This document shows positions 51,468-60,249 of a DNA stretch of 64,000 nucleotides, one piece after another. The stretch lies in the NCBI GenBank assembly GCA_022484695.1, contig JAKVKU010000004.1, positions 62,001-126,000 on the forward strand. Direction: 5' to 3'. The notes beneath the pieces were generated by a model. That model worked only from the letters and a program-made list of their open reading frames with translations. It was not told the DNA's origin and searched no databases. The DNA is from Lactobacillus sp. Its GTDB lineage: Bacteria; Bacillota; Bacilli; Lactobacillales; Lactobacillaceae. Position 1 is the first letter of the stretch. The number at the start of each line of letters is the position of its first letter. Made by a program: the position numbers and the translations under genes.

Positions 51468-52237
51468 TTAATCTTACCCACTTTTTCGTTTTGGTAGTCC
51501 TGCACACGCTGTTTTGCAATTTCTAAATATTCTGAAGAACTATCAATCCCAATCGTTTTAATTCCTAATATTTTACCAGCAACCACCGTTGTGCCTGATC
51601 CAACGAAAGGATCAAGAATTAAATAATCCTTTTTTGCAGAGGCTTGAATAATTCGTTTAATAAGTGCTAACGGTTTTTGAGTAGGATGATTGCCAAATCT
51701 TTTTTCCGATCGATTGATACTAGAAGTTGTCCAAACATCTTTCATCTGTTTATTAGCATTGATCTCTTTCATTAATGCATAGTTGAAAAATTGCTTGCCT
51801 TCTGGTTTCTTTGCCCAAAGTATTGTTTCCGTAGAATGTGTGAACATCCTACAACTCAAGTTAGGAACCGGATTAGACTTCTGCCATGTAATATTATTCA
51901 AAAGTTTAAATCCATTCCTTTGTAATAAATATCCTAGCAAATAGACATTGTGCATCGTTCCGAAAACCCATAAGGTGCCATTTACATCTAAAACGCGGTA
52001 AGCCTCACTTAAAAACAGATCATAAAACTTATAAGCATTCGCCTCTGAGCCCTTATCCCAATCTCCCTTATTAACACTCACCATTTTACCGCCGCTATTA
52101 GAAAACCCATTCTTGCTCAAAAAATAAGGTGGATCAGCAATAATTAAGTCAACGGTATTGGCTTGTAAATGTTTCATGTAATCAAATGCATCTGATTTTA
52201 TTAAGCTGGCATTAAAGTCACTGTATATTTCTTTCAA
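51464..52237 (-). CDS. DpnA-like N6-adenine DNA methyltransferase (beta class)
   Basis: 257-residue methylase with catalytic motif IADPPYFLS near 35-43 and SAM motif LDPFVGSGTTVVAG near 208-221, so motif IV precedes motif I (beta class). HPTQKPLALIKRI lies between. In the DpnII system DpnA can methylate single-stranded GATC during transformation. The start is a TTG (52237-52235) with GGAG 9 bases upstream; no closer ATG exists. Lies between the DpnM-like and endonuclease genes. Confidence 0.88.
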   Translation of the reverse strand: MKEIYSDFNASLIKSDAFDYMKHLQANTVDLIIADPPYFLSKNGFSNSGGKMVSVNKGDWDKGSEANAYKFYDLFLSEAYRVLDVNGTLWVFGTMHNVYLLGYLLQRNGFKLLNNITWQKSNPVPNLSCRMFTHSTETILWAKKPEGKQFFNYALMKEINANKQMKDVWTTSSINRSEKRFGNHPTQKPLALIKRIIQASAKKDYLILDPFVGSGTTVVAGKILGIKTIGIDSSSEYLEIAKQRVQDYQNEKVGKIK

Positions 52238-52274
52238 TTTTTAAGTCTCCACAATTAGGATGAGAAATAAAAAA

Positions 52275-53123
52275 CTAATAACTAGTAATTATTAATTCCC
52301 CAATCTTCCCCCTTTTCTTGCCATTGGAATTAATAGATCTAGATGCTAAAGCTTCATGTATATTTGCATCTGCATATAATTCACGTGTCAGTTGAGTGTC
52401 AGAATTGCTAAGCATCACATAAGTTCCACTTTTAGCTAACTCAAAGAATAAATTTCTTAGTCTTTCTTGATCCTTTAAAGTGAATCCATTGGCGGTATAC
52501 GAGGTGAAATCTGAGGTTAATGTCAAAGGAATATAGGGCGGATCAAAATAAACAAAATCACGTTTATTGGCAGTTTGGACACTATTCTCAAAGTCTGTAT
52601 TTAAAAATTCAATATCAATCTTATTGAAGTAATTACTTACCGCCATGATATTGTCGCGATTTGCAATCTTTGGATTTTTATTTCTTCCATATGGCACATT
52701 AAATTGGCCTTTTTTATTCACACGGTACAATCCATTAAAATCAACCCGCAGCATATACAAAATCCTTGCTGAACGCTCAACTGCACTCATCTGATCAATA
52801 GTCCCATCACGATCCAAGTTTCTTATTTCTAAATAATACTCCTTGGTATTATGGCTTGCGTGATGCTCAAGTAGCCTTAGTAATTCCTCAGGATTCTCTT
52901 TAATGACCTGATATACTTGAATTAATTCGGCATTCATATCGTTAATTGTTACTTTATCTGGCGCTAACGAGAATAGTAAAGCTCCTCCACCGACAAAAGG
53001 TTCATAATAACGTTCATAATTACTCGGTATAAATTGGCTGAGTTGCGGTAGTAATTGTCTTTTCCCCCCAACCCATTTTGTAACTGGTTTAAGATTAGTT
53101 GTCTGTGTTAATGGATACTCCAT
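52275..53123 (-). CDS. DpnM/Dam-like N6-adenine DNA methyltransferase (alpha class)
   Basis: 282-residue Dam-family enzyme methylating GATC in double-stranded DNA. Visible: TKWVGGKRQLLPQL near 15-28, YEPFVGGGALLFSL near 40 (SAM) and VYFDPPYIPL near 190 (catalytic DPPY). ATG 53123 has AAGGGG 9 bases upstream; a TTG three codons earlier is less likely. First gene of the DpnII-type operon. Conserved length. Confidence 0.94.
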   Translation of the reverse strand: MEYPLTQTTNLKPVTKWVGGKRQLLPQLSQFIPSNYERYYEPFVGGGALLFSLAPDKVTINDMNAELIQVYQVIKENPEELLRLLEHHASHNTKEYYLEIRNLDRDGTIDQMSAVERSARILYMLRVDFNGLYRVNKKGQFNVPYGRNKNPKIANRDNIMAVSNYFNKIDIEFLNTDFENSVQTANKRDFVYFDPPYIPLTLTSDFTSYTANGFTLKDQERLRNLFFELAKSGTYVMLSNSDTQLTRELYADANIHEALASRSINSNGKKRGKIGELIITSY

Positions 53124-53261
53124 GCTAGGCAACCCCTTTTCATAATTAAATTCGACTACATAAATTTATCTTCGTTAATTCTATCATAAAAGCACACACA
53201 TTTTTGTTTATTTTCAACTGAGATAATTTTCCTATCACAATTTCTCACTTTCATCATTGCA

Positions 53262-53290
53262 CAAAAATAACGCAGCTTTAACAGCTACGT
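53262..53290 (-). terminator. Terminator after the IclR regulator gene
   Basis: On the minus strand ACGTAGCT and AGCTGCGT pair around a 5-base loop, followed by TATTTTTG. It lies about 95 bases downstream of the iclR-type stop and upstream of the dpnM start. Confidence 0.75.
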
Positions 53291-53384
53291 CGCAACACGA
53301 TTACCACTCATCTTTCCTAAAAGGATCCATAACCATCCGTTCCCGCAAAATAATGATTAAACTTAGACATCAGCTGCACTTAAA

Positions 53385-54149
53385 TCAAAGTGCACTAATA
53401 ATATCCTTTTGAGCAACAATCCCATATTGAATAAACATCTCTAAATCTTTCTGTTTCACTCTATATTTGGGTGCACTAATACTTAAAGCGCCAAATAGTT
53501 TATCATTTTTCACCAGCGCGAATCCAACACAAACCACATCTGGCTGATTTTCACGATCTTCTAATGCATAGCCACGTTCTTTGGTAAGTTTGATATCTTG
53601 GAGAAGCCGATCTTTATCAGTAATTGTGTTTGGTGCAACTTTCTCTAAGGTTGTTTGTTCAATATAACTAGCTAACTCATCATCAGAAAAAGTAGATAAA
53701 ATAGCCTTCCCCATCGCAGAAGTATAAAGTCTAAGACCCTTGCCAATTGAAGAAATCAATTGAATGCTACTGGGGCTTTCAAGTTTTTGTAAAAGCAGTG
53801 CCATATTATTTTCCAGCACGCCTAAATTGACAGTTTCGCCTGTCTCATCCCTAAGTTTTGCCATAAACGGTTCTGCAACTTCACTTATGTCAAAATTTGA
53901 CAGGGATGTCTGCGCGTATTTCAAAAAAATAGTGCCTAAACAATAACGCTTCTCTTGCCCTTGGCAACGTACATAGCCGCATAGTTCAAGCGTTCGCAAT
54001 ATTTTGAGTACCGTCCCTTTATTCATTGCAGTATTTCGACTGATGTCAATCAACCGGGGCGGTACATCACAATCTGTAATGAAGTTCATAATATCTTTTG
54101 CCTTTAACATAACAGATCCGTATACGGATTCTTTTTTTTCCTGTTCCAA
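53385..54149 (-). CDS. IclR-family transcriptional regulator
   Basis: 254-residue regulator: N-terminal winged helix (DVPPRLIDISRNTAMNKGTVLKILRTLELCGYVR near 30-63) and the IclR ligand domain (ETVNLGVLENNMALL near 100, GKAILSTFSDDEL near 150, CVGFALVKNDKLFGALSIS near 215). A TTG start at 54149 has GGAGG 8 bases upstream. Divergent from a sugar-acid aldolase, dehydratase and GntP permease, which it probably represses until a pathway acid binds, as XynR (YagI) does for yagEF in E. coli. Confidence 0.9.
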   Translation of the reverse strand: MEQEKKESVYGSVMLKAKDIMNFITDCDVPPRLIDISRNTAMNKGTVLKILRTLELCGYVRCQGQEKRYCLGTIFLKYAQTSLSNFDISEVAEPFMAKLRDETGETVNLGVLENNMALLLQKLESPSSIQLISSIGKGLRLYTSAMGKAILSTFSDDELASYIEQTTLEKVAPNTITDKDRLLQDIKLTKERGYALEDRENQPDVVCVGFALVKNDKLFGALSISAPKYRVKQKDLEMFIQYGIVAQKDIISAL

Positions 54150-54346
54150 TATTTACACCTCCGAACGAAACAATGTTTCCTTATAAGCAACATTATAACT
54201 AAAAATGGTGATAAGTCTAGCGATGGTTTCAGTAATAACCCATATTAAAAAAATTTTATTTTCAGAAGATCATCGTCTATGCCGTACATCACAATGTTAA
54301 CGGTTATTGAAATTACTTCAATATACAAAAAAGCCAATAACATCTA

Positions 54347-54374
54347 TTGACAGCGCTTACAGAAATGCTAAGAT
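54347..54374 (+). promoter_or_regulatory. Promoter with cre box for the sugar-acid operon
   Basis: TTGACA (54347-54352), 16-base spacer, TAAGAT (54369-54374). TGACAGCGCTTACA (54348-54361) is a near-perfect cre laid over the -35 and spacer, which predicts CcpA repression. Downstream a partial repeat TGTTT...AAACA (about 54376-54400) could be the IclR operator. Confidence 0.7.
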
Positions 54375-54537
54375 ATGTTTGTTACCAGATAATAAACATG
54401 GTTGCCCATACAGAAACTTTATACCGCAAAGCTATAAGTTAACCCCTCTGTATTCACATATCATCATTTACTAAGATCCATATTTGTTAACGGATGAGCA
54501 AATTTTACTCTTTTTCTCAATGAAAGGACTAATGATC

Positions 54538-55461
54538 ATGACTAACCCAAAATTTATAACACCCGTAATTACTGCCTTCGATGAGAATGGCAACTTAGAC
54601 ACTCAGAGCAATCTACATATCTACGACTTTTTGATAGACGCTGGTATTGATGGTTTATTGATCATGGGAAGTGCTGGCGAATTTTATGCCCTAACTCATG
54701 AAGAAAAAAAGCAGTTAATTGATTTGTCCATTACCCATATTCACGGTAGAGTCAAAACATTATATGGCACTGGTTGCATGACTGTTGAAGAAAGTATTGA
54801 ATTATCCCAATATGCCGTCGAAAAAGGCGCGAAAGATATCATCTTGATGAGCCCATACTACTTCGGCCTTTCCGAGGACATTTTGTACGATTACTTCGGC
54901 AAAATTGCTCAAAGTGTCAATTGCAACGTTTACCTTTATAATTTCCCAGCCCGTACCGGTTATGATCTGTCGCCAGAATTGACGCTAAAATTAATTCAGG
55001 ATTTCCCAAATATTGTTGGTTACAAAGACACCGTCTCAGATATGGCCCATACTCGAAAATTAATTCGAGCAGTTACGCCGAAATACCCTAACTTCGAAAT
55101 CTATTCTGGCTTTGACGAGAACTACACCAGAAACGTACTTTCAGATGGTAATGGTGGTATTGGCGCCTTATCCAACCTTTATCCTGAGTTATTTGTCAAA
55201 CTAGTTAAAGCTACAAACTCAAAAAATTGGGATGAAATCAATCAAATTCAAGTCATTATTGACCAATTGATGTCCCTATACGACATCACACCTTGCTTCA
55301 TTCCAATTATTAAAAAAGCCATGATTTTACGAGGCATCGATCTTCAAGGTTACTGTAAATCACCAATTTCACCAGCAACTCCTGCTCAAACAGATCAAAT
55401 TAAACAAATTCTTAACACCGTCGATATGTCAAATATTTTAGCAGAAGAAACCGTTAATTAA
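54538..55461 (+). CDS. DHDPS-family 2-keto-3-deoxy-sugar-acid aldolase (YagE/YjhH-like)
   Basis: 307-residue class I aldolase of the DapA barrel family. Motifs: PVITAFDENGNLD near 7, GSAGEFYALTHEEK near 42-55 (G-S-x-GE), YNFPARTGYDLS near 137 (Tyr) and VGYKDTVSDM near 160, where the Lys forms the Schiff base. Residues GEFY and NFPART are in the style of YagE/YjhH rather than true dihydrodipicolinate synthase. It should split 2-keto-3-deoxy-pentonate or gluconate to pyruvate plus glycolaldehyde or glyceraldehyde. AAAGGA lies 9 bases before ATG 54538. Confidence 0.85.
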   Translation: MTNPKFITPVITAFDENGNLDTQSNLHIYDFLIDAGIDGLLIMGSAGEFYALTHEEKKQLIDLSITHIHGRVKTLYGTGCMTVEESIELSQYAVEKGAKDIILMSPYYFGLSEDILYDYFGKIAQSVNCNVYLYNFPARTGYDLSPELTLKLIQDFPNIVGYKDTVSDMAHTRKLIRAVTPKYPNFEIYSGFDENYTRNVLSDGNGGIGALSNLYPELFVKLVKATNSKNWDEINQIQVIIDQLMSLYDITPCFIPIIKKAMILRGIDLQGYCKSPISPATPAQTDQIKQILNTVDMSNILAEETVN

Positions 55462-55498
55462 GTTAAGCTGCCGGTAATGATAGAAAGGACAAAATATT

Positions 55499-57505
55499 AT
55501 GAGTCTCACATCAATTTTTGGCAATGAAGACAAAAAATTATACGATACAATTCAAACTCATGCAGCAGGGCCAGCGGGCAAGCTTCCGTTAACTCGTGAT
55601 GAACTAATCAAAGCGCCCAGCGGCGATGTCTTTGGAATGACTTTAAATGCCGGTATGGGCTGGCAGGCTTCAAAGCTCGCTGGTGATGATGTCATGATTT
55701 TAAGTACGCTAGGTGGTATGCGTGCCGAAGATGGCCATCCAATCGCTGTAGGACTACATACTGGTCACTTTGAATTAGGTCTACAAGTTAAGTCAGCCGC
55801 TGACAAAATCACGGCCCTGGGTGGCGTTCCTTATGCTGCTTATGTAACGGATCCTTGTGATGGCCGGACTCAGGGAACCACTGGTATGTTTGACTCTTTA
55901 CCTTATAGAAATGATGCTGCCACAGTATTTCGTCGCTTAATCCGCTCTTTACCAACGAGAAAGGCGGTAATCGGTGTGGCTGCGTGTGACAAGGGTCTGC
56001 CAGCAATGGTCATGGCACTAGCGAGCATACATGATTTACCAACAGTACTTGTACCCGGTGGCGCAACTTTAATGCCAACGATTGGTGAAGATGCCGGAAC
56101 AGTACAAACAATTGGTGTACGTGTTGCCAATAATGAACTGTCCTACGAGGATGCCATTCGCCTAGGTTGTCAAGCTTGTGCCTCTGCCGGTGGTGGCTGC
56201 CAATTCCTAGGTACAGCCGGAACTGGGCAAGTTGTTTTTGAAGGTATGGGTCTTGCTCTGCCACACTCAGCCCTGGCGCCTTCTGGTCAACCAATTTGGG
56301 AAGAAATTGCTAAAGATTCTGCGATTGCGGCAACGGATATGATTCATTCTGGCTTAACGACAAAAGATATTATTACTGATGATGCAATTGAAAATGCCAT
56401 GATGATCCATGCTGCCTTCGGTGGATCTACAAACTTACTTTTGCATATTCCTGCAGTGGCCTATGCAGCTAATCGCCATATTCCAACTGTCCAAGACTGG
56501 GCTCGCATTAATAAAGAAGTGCCTAGACTAGTTAGTGTTTTACCAAATGGCCCGGTGTATTATCCAACAGTATATGCATTTTTGGCTGGTGGCGTGCCAG
56601 AAGTTATGCTTCATTTGCGTGATCTTGGATTACTTCACGAAAACGTTATGACTATTACTGGACAGACTCTAGGTGAAAACCTAGACTGGTGGGAAAATTC
56701 TGATCGACGAAAATTGTGTCGTCAGCGCCTCGAAGAAATCGACGGTATTTCTCCAGACGAAGTTATCATGAATCCTAAACAGGCTAAAGCAAGAGGTTTA
56801 ACCTCAACTATTACTTTCCCAGTTGGTAATATTGCACCCGAAGGTTCAGTTATAAAATCGACTGCAATCGACAAATCAGTTATTGACGATGATGGTATTT
56901 ATCGCCATATAGGCCCAGTTAAAGTATTTACATCAGAAAAAAATGCCATTAAGGCACTTAAAGATAAAGGCGCAATCAACAAAGGCGACACCATGGTCGT
57001 CATGGGTGGTGGCCCTCAAGGAACCGGTATGGAAGAAACCTACCAATTAACATCTGCTCTGAAGCAGCTTTCTTTCGGTAAACATGTAGCCCTAATTACC
57101 GATGCGCGTTTTTCTGGTGTTTCTACTGGCGCTTGTTTCGGACATATTGGTCCTGAAGCACTATCCGGAGGCCCTATCGGTAAACTTCAAGATGGCGATA
57201 TTGTGGAATTGATCGTGGATACGGTTAACTTAGAAGGGAAAATCAACTTCATCGGCACTAAAGATCAACCGGTTTCTTACGAAGAAGGTGCAGAAATCCT
57301 GGAAAATCGCCCACTACATCCTGGCGTTGGCCCAGATCCGGATTTACCAGATGATACCAAGCTCTGGGCTGCCCTCGAATCTATTGGTGGTGGCACTTGG
57401 AAAGGTTGTGTCTATGATGTCGACAAGATCATTGCCACAATTAATGCTGGTAAAGAAGCCTTAGATAAAAATAAATCAGAAAATATAACTGTTGAGAGTA
57501 AATAA
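55499..57505 (+). CDS. Sugar-acid dehydratase, YjhG/YagF type (IlvD/EDD family)
   Basis: 668-residue Fe-S dehydratase, long like YjhG/YagF D-xylonate dehydratases. Cluster cysteines: DPCDGRTQGTTGM near 119, ACDKGLPAMVMALAS near 161 and GGGCQFLGTAGTGQ near 231; the C-terminal beta domain has TDARFSGVSTGACFGHIGPEA near 535. AGAAAGGAC lies before the ATG, 37 bases after the aldolase. Dehydratase plus aldolase gives a non-phosphorylative Dahms-type route for D-xylonate. Gluconate or another aldonate is the alternative. Confidence 0.87.
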   Translation: MSLTSIFGNEDKKLYDTIQTHAAGPAGKLPLTRDELIKAPSGDVFGMTLNAGMGWQASKLAGDDVMILSTLGGMRAEDGHPIAVGLHTGHFELGLQVKSAADKITALGGVPYAAYVTDPCDGRTQGTTGMFDSLPYRNDAATVFRRLIRSLPTRKAVIGVAACDKGLPAMVMALASIHDLPTVLVPGGATLMPTIGEDAGTVQTIGVRVANNELSYEDAIRLGCQACASAGGGCQFLGTAGTGQVVFEGMGLALPHSALAPSGQPIWEEIAKDSAIAATDMIHSGLTTKDIITDDAIENAMMIHAAFGGSTNLLLHIPAVAYAANRHIPTVQDWARINKEVPRLVSVLPNGPVYYPTVYAFLAGGVPEVMLHLRDLGLLHENVMTITGQTLGENLDWWENSDRRKLCRQRLEEIDGISPDEVIMNPKQAKARGLTSTITFPVGNIAPEGSVIKSTAIDKSVIDDDGIYRHIGPVKVFTSEKNAIKALKDKGAINKGDTMVVMGGGPQGTGMEETYQLTSALKQLSFGKHVALITDARFSGVSTGACFGHIGPEALSGGPIGKLQDGDIVELIVDTVNLEGKINFIGTKDQPVSYEEGAEILENRPLHPGVGPDPDLPDDTKLWAALESIGGGTWKGCVYDVDKIIATINAGKEALDKNKSENITVESK

Positions 57506-57517
57506 GTAAATCGGTTG

Positions 57518-57582
57518 GAGTAATATTTTGAATCAATGTTCATAACAAATATTGAATCTGGATATTACTCTATTTTTTTGCA
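57518..57582 (+). terminator. Terminator between the dehydratase and permease genes
   Basis: GAGTAATAT and ATATTACTC (9-base perfect stem) enclose a long loop with its own hairpin, followed by TATTTTTTT. It probably lowers, rather than stops, expression of the downstream permease. Confidence 0.7.
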
Positions 57583-57628
57583 CTAATTTCATGAAATTTA
57601 ACTTGTCAAATCAAGGAGGAATAATGTT

Positions 57629-58978
57629 ATGCCTTTATTTATGGTTCTGCTTGGTGTCATTTTACTTATATTTCTAATTTCCTACTTTAAACTTAATACA
57701 TTTGTCGCTCTTCTGATCGTTTCTTTCGTCATCGCTTTAGGATTAGGTATTCCCTTAAAAAATATAGTTGGCACAATCGAATCCGGGATGGGGGATACAC
57801 TTGGTCACATCGCAATTATCTTTGGACTTGGGGCAATGTTAGGTCGCCTGCTGGCCGATGCTGGGGGTGCCCAGCGGATTGCAATGACTTTAATTGATAA
57901 ATTTGGTGAAAAGAAAATTCAATGGGCTGTCATTATTGCGTCTTTCATTGTGGGGATTGCAATGTTCTTCGAAGTTGGCCTGGTCTTATTGCTACCTATT
58001 ATTTTCTCTATTGCTAAAGAACTACACATTAAACCAATTAATTTAGGGATTCCTATGTTGGCAGCCTTGCTAGTTACCCATGCATTCCTACCGCCACATC
58101 CGGGTCCAACAGTTATCGCTGCCAGTTATCAGGCTAGCATTGGGGTTGTATTGATTTATGGGATCATTGTTGCAATTCCAACAGTCATTATATCTGGTAT
58201 TTTCTTCACGAAATTGGATCGGAAAATAATTCCGAGTGCTTTTCAAAAGGATGGTAATGTAATTGCCTTAGGGGATGCTAAAGAACGTCCATTAGATGAA
58301 ACACCAAGCTTTGGCATTAGTATTCTGACCGCAATGTTTCCTGTCATCATCCTTATGTCTGCAACAATCATATCCATGGTTCAAGAACTTACAGGGTTCC
58401 ATAAGGGTATGGTCTTTCAAATTATTGAATTTCTAGGTAATGCGGATGTCGCTATGCTAATCTCGTTACTCCTAGCAGTTTACACCATGGGTATTAAACA
58501 AAGAATTCCACTAAAACATATTGGAAATTCCTGTGGTAGTGCAGCAGCCGCAATTGGCATGATGTTACTGATTATCGGTGGTGGTGGTGCATTTAAGCAA
58601 GTATTAATTGATGGTGGTGTCGGAAAATACATAGCCAGTTTATTTACCGGTGTTAATATCTCCCCCATTCTTCTGGCCTGGATTATCGCTGCAATCTTAA
58701 GAATTGCCCTCGGTTCAGCAACAGTTGCTGCAATTTCCACCGCCGGCTTGGTTATTCCAATGCTTGCAGGTACGCCAGGTATAAATTTGGCATTAGTCAC
58801 CCTGGCAACTGGTGCAGGAAGTGCAATCTGCTCCCATGTCAATGATGCAAGTTTCTGGATCATCAAGGAGTATTTCGGATTTGATATGAAGGAAACGTTC
58901 TTAACCTGGACGCTTATGTCAACTGTGCTCTCAATTGTAGGGCTAGTTATGATACTAATTATGGATATATTCGTATAA
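57629..58978 (+). CDS. GntP-family sugar-acid permease
   Basis: 449-residue GntP family transporter with about 12-14 hydrophobic segments. GSGMGDTLGHIAIIFGLGAMLGRLLADAGGAQRIA near 50-85, HAFLPPHPGPTV near 151 and the late GSAICSHVNDASFWIIKEYFG near 396 are hallmarks. AAGGAGG lies 9 bases before the ATG. Together with IclR, aldolase and dehydratase it reproduces the gene content of E. coli yjhIHGF, so D-xylonate or a similar aldonate is the likely cargo. Confidence 0.9.
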   Translation: MPLFMVLLGVILLIFLISYFKLNTFVALLIVSFVIALGLGIPLKNIVGTIESGMGDTLGHIAIIFGLGAMLGRLLADAGGAQRIAMTLIDKFGEKKIQWAVIIASFIVGIAMFFEVGLVLLLPIIFSIAKELHIKPINLGIPMLAALLVTHAFLPPHPGPTVIAASYQASIGVVLIYGIIVAIPTVIISGIFFTKLDRKIIPSAFQKDGNVIALGDAKERPLDETPSFGISILTAMFPVIILMSATIISMVQELTGFHKGMVFQIIEFLGNADVAMLISLLLAVYTMGIKQRIPLKHIGNSCGSAAAAIGMMLLIIGGGGAFKQVLIDGGVGKYIASLFTGVNISPILLAWIIAAILRIALGSATVAAISTAGLVIPMLAGTPGINLALVTLATGAGSAICSHVNDASFWIIKEYFGFDMKETFLTWTLMSTVLSIVGLVMILIMDIFV

Positions 58979-58982
58979 TTTC

Positions 58983-59033
58983 CGAAAAAAGGCCACCTAA
59001 TTCGCGAGTGCGAAATAGGTGGCCTTTTTTAGT
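58983..59033. terminator. Bidirectional terminator after the GntP gene
   Basis: AAAAAAGGCCACCTA and TAGGTGGCCTTTTTT form a perfect stem with a smaller inner hairpin, with T tracts on both strands. It separates gntP from the convergent DUF4870-like gene. Confidence 0.92.
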
Positions 59034-59034
59034 T

Positions 59035-59355
59035 TTAGGAAGCAAGCAACTTAATCCCTCTATACAAGTTATAAATCACCAAGAAAATATCCACGATAGC
59101 TAAAATGATCATCAAGACCCCAGAGACCCCGGTGGTGATGAGGCTGCTACCGGTCAATAATCCGGTGCCACCAATGATCGTGAAAACACCGATACTTAAA
59201 ATTGTGGGAATAATATGCAGCCATAAGGCATGTTTAGCGGTATCCCGGGTAGCCGAACCCGCATCTGAAACCAGCCAAACGATCAATGGAAAAATAATTG
59301 GCGCAAAGATAACTGAAATATAGCTTAAACCCCGTAAAATTTTGTGTTCGTTCAT
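59035..59355 (-). CDS. DUF4870-like small membrane protein
   Basis: 106-residue protein with three or four hydrophobic segments and the pattern of the DUF4870/Tic20-like family (LSYISVIFAPIIFPLIVW, then AKHALWLHIIPTI). ATG 59355 has GGAGG 9 bases upstream; an in-frame GTG lies one codon earlier. It follows the YxeA-like gene by about 20 bases, so the two are one unit. Function unknown. Confidence 0.75.
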   Translation of the reverse strand: MNEHKILRGLSYISVIFAPIIFPLIVWLVSDAGSATRDTAKHALWLHIIPTILSIGVFTIIGGTGLLTGSSLITTGVSGVLMIILAIVDIFLVIYNLYRGIKLLAS

Positions 59356-59376
59356 CACTGATTTCCTCCAATCAAA

Positions 59377-59742
59377 TTATTTGTCAAGTTTTGATAAAGC
59401 TGCTTTGGGAACATCAGCTTTTGAAACCTGTTCCCAACTTAAAACCCGATCCCGATCTTTATTATACGATATCTTCAAATAAGCTTGCATTTTTAAAGGC
59501 CGAGATTTGTTGGCATTGAATTCTAATTCTTTGCCATGGCCATCCTGGTCGTAGGTCATTTGGTTATAGGCAAAATCAATGTCCCGTTTGACGCCATCGT
59601 CATCAATCACATCAAATTGTCGTCCCGTGGTGGTGACTTGGGTATAATAAGGCGTTCCGCGAGTGTAGAAGTAGGCAAATACACCACCAGCTGCCAACAA
59701 TACTAGGATAAACACGCCAACGCCGATCAAAAATTTTTTCAC
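59377..59742 (-). CDS. YxeA-family membrane-anchored protein
   Basis: 121-residue protein: one N-terminal membrane anchor (residues 4-24), then an extracellular domain (YYTQVTTTGRQFD, DFAYNQMTYDQDGHGKELEF and KMQAYLKISYNKDRDRVLSWEQV) characteristic of YxeA/DUF1093 proteins. GTG 59742 has GGAGG 11 bases upstream; the upstream TTG lies in the site itself. Function unknown; in Bacillus the yxe genes are envelope-related. Confidence 0.82.
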   Translation of the reverse strand: MKKFLIGVGVFILVLLAAGGVFAYFYTRGTPYYTQVTTTGRQFDVIDDDGVKRDIDFAYNQMTYDQDGHGKELEFNANKSRPLKMQAYLKISYNKDRDRVLSWEQVSKADVPKAALSKLDK

Positions 59743-59760
59743 TTGTTTGTCTCCCTCCAA

Positions 59761-60249
59761 TAGTATATATTATACTATGTTTCTTATGACAAATATTATA
59801 ACAAAAAGTAAGTGAACTTGAAAAGCCCTTGATTTTGGCCTATCATGAGATTCACATGATAAATCTAATGTTGTGATTTTTAAACAGCTTACAATCGCCT
59901 TATTATCAGCGCTGCTGCAGAAAGCCATTTTCATTTTTCTAATATTGTACGATACATCTTACAACAATGTTCGATATATCTTACGACAATGTATTATCAA
60001 AGTTATAATTTTTCTGTACCATTGGCATCATTTTTTTTGCCTGTTTGTTGATAGTTACTTGAGACTCAACCCAATCGGTTTTTGGGACTGAGGGCCACGA
60101 TTCTAAAGCGCTGGTACCAGTCCTTATTTCTGGTAAGTTGCTAGGTTGCCATGTTAAAATTCGTTTATAGCAGTATCTGTAAAAAAATATTGTGCTTTAT
60201 GGTCTTCATTGTTGGCTTTAATTATTGACTGAATGTGGGAGGAATATAG
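59761..60249. other. AT-rich intergenic region between YxeA-like and CPBP genes
   Basis: 489 bases with divergent genes on either side. It holds a tandem direct repeat (59950-59992, listed separately). A 72-codon open frame at 59873-60091 has no ribosome site and a leucine/isoleucine-rich chance composition, so I do not call it. No RNA gene recognised. Confidence 0.5.
59950..59992 (+). repeat. Tandem direct repeat, likely operator
   Basis: CGATACATCTTACAACAATGT (59950-59970) and CGATATATCTTACGACAATGT (59972-59992) match at 19 of 21 positions with a 22-base period, about two helical turns. Such spacing suits a dimeric regulator. It could control the CPBP gene or the divergent YxeA-like pair. 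Confidence 0.5.

Noticed and set aside
59873..60091. 72-codon hydrophobic open frame
   Set aside because: It starts at GTG without a ribosome site, overlaps the direct repeats and has a composition expected of AT-rich intergenic DNA.
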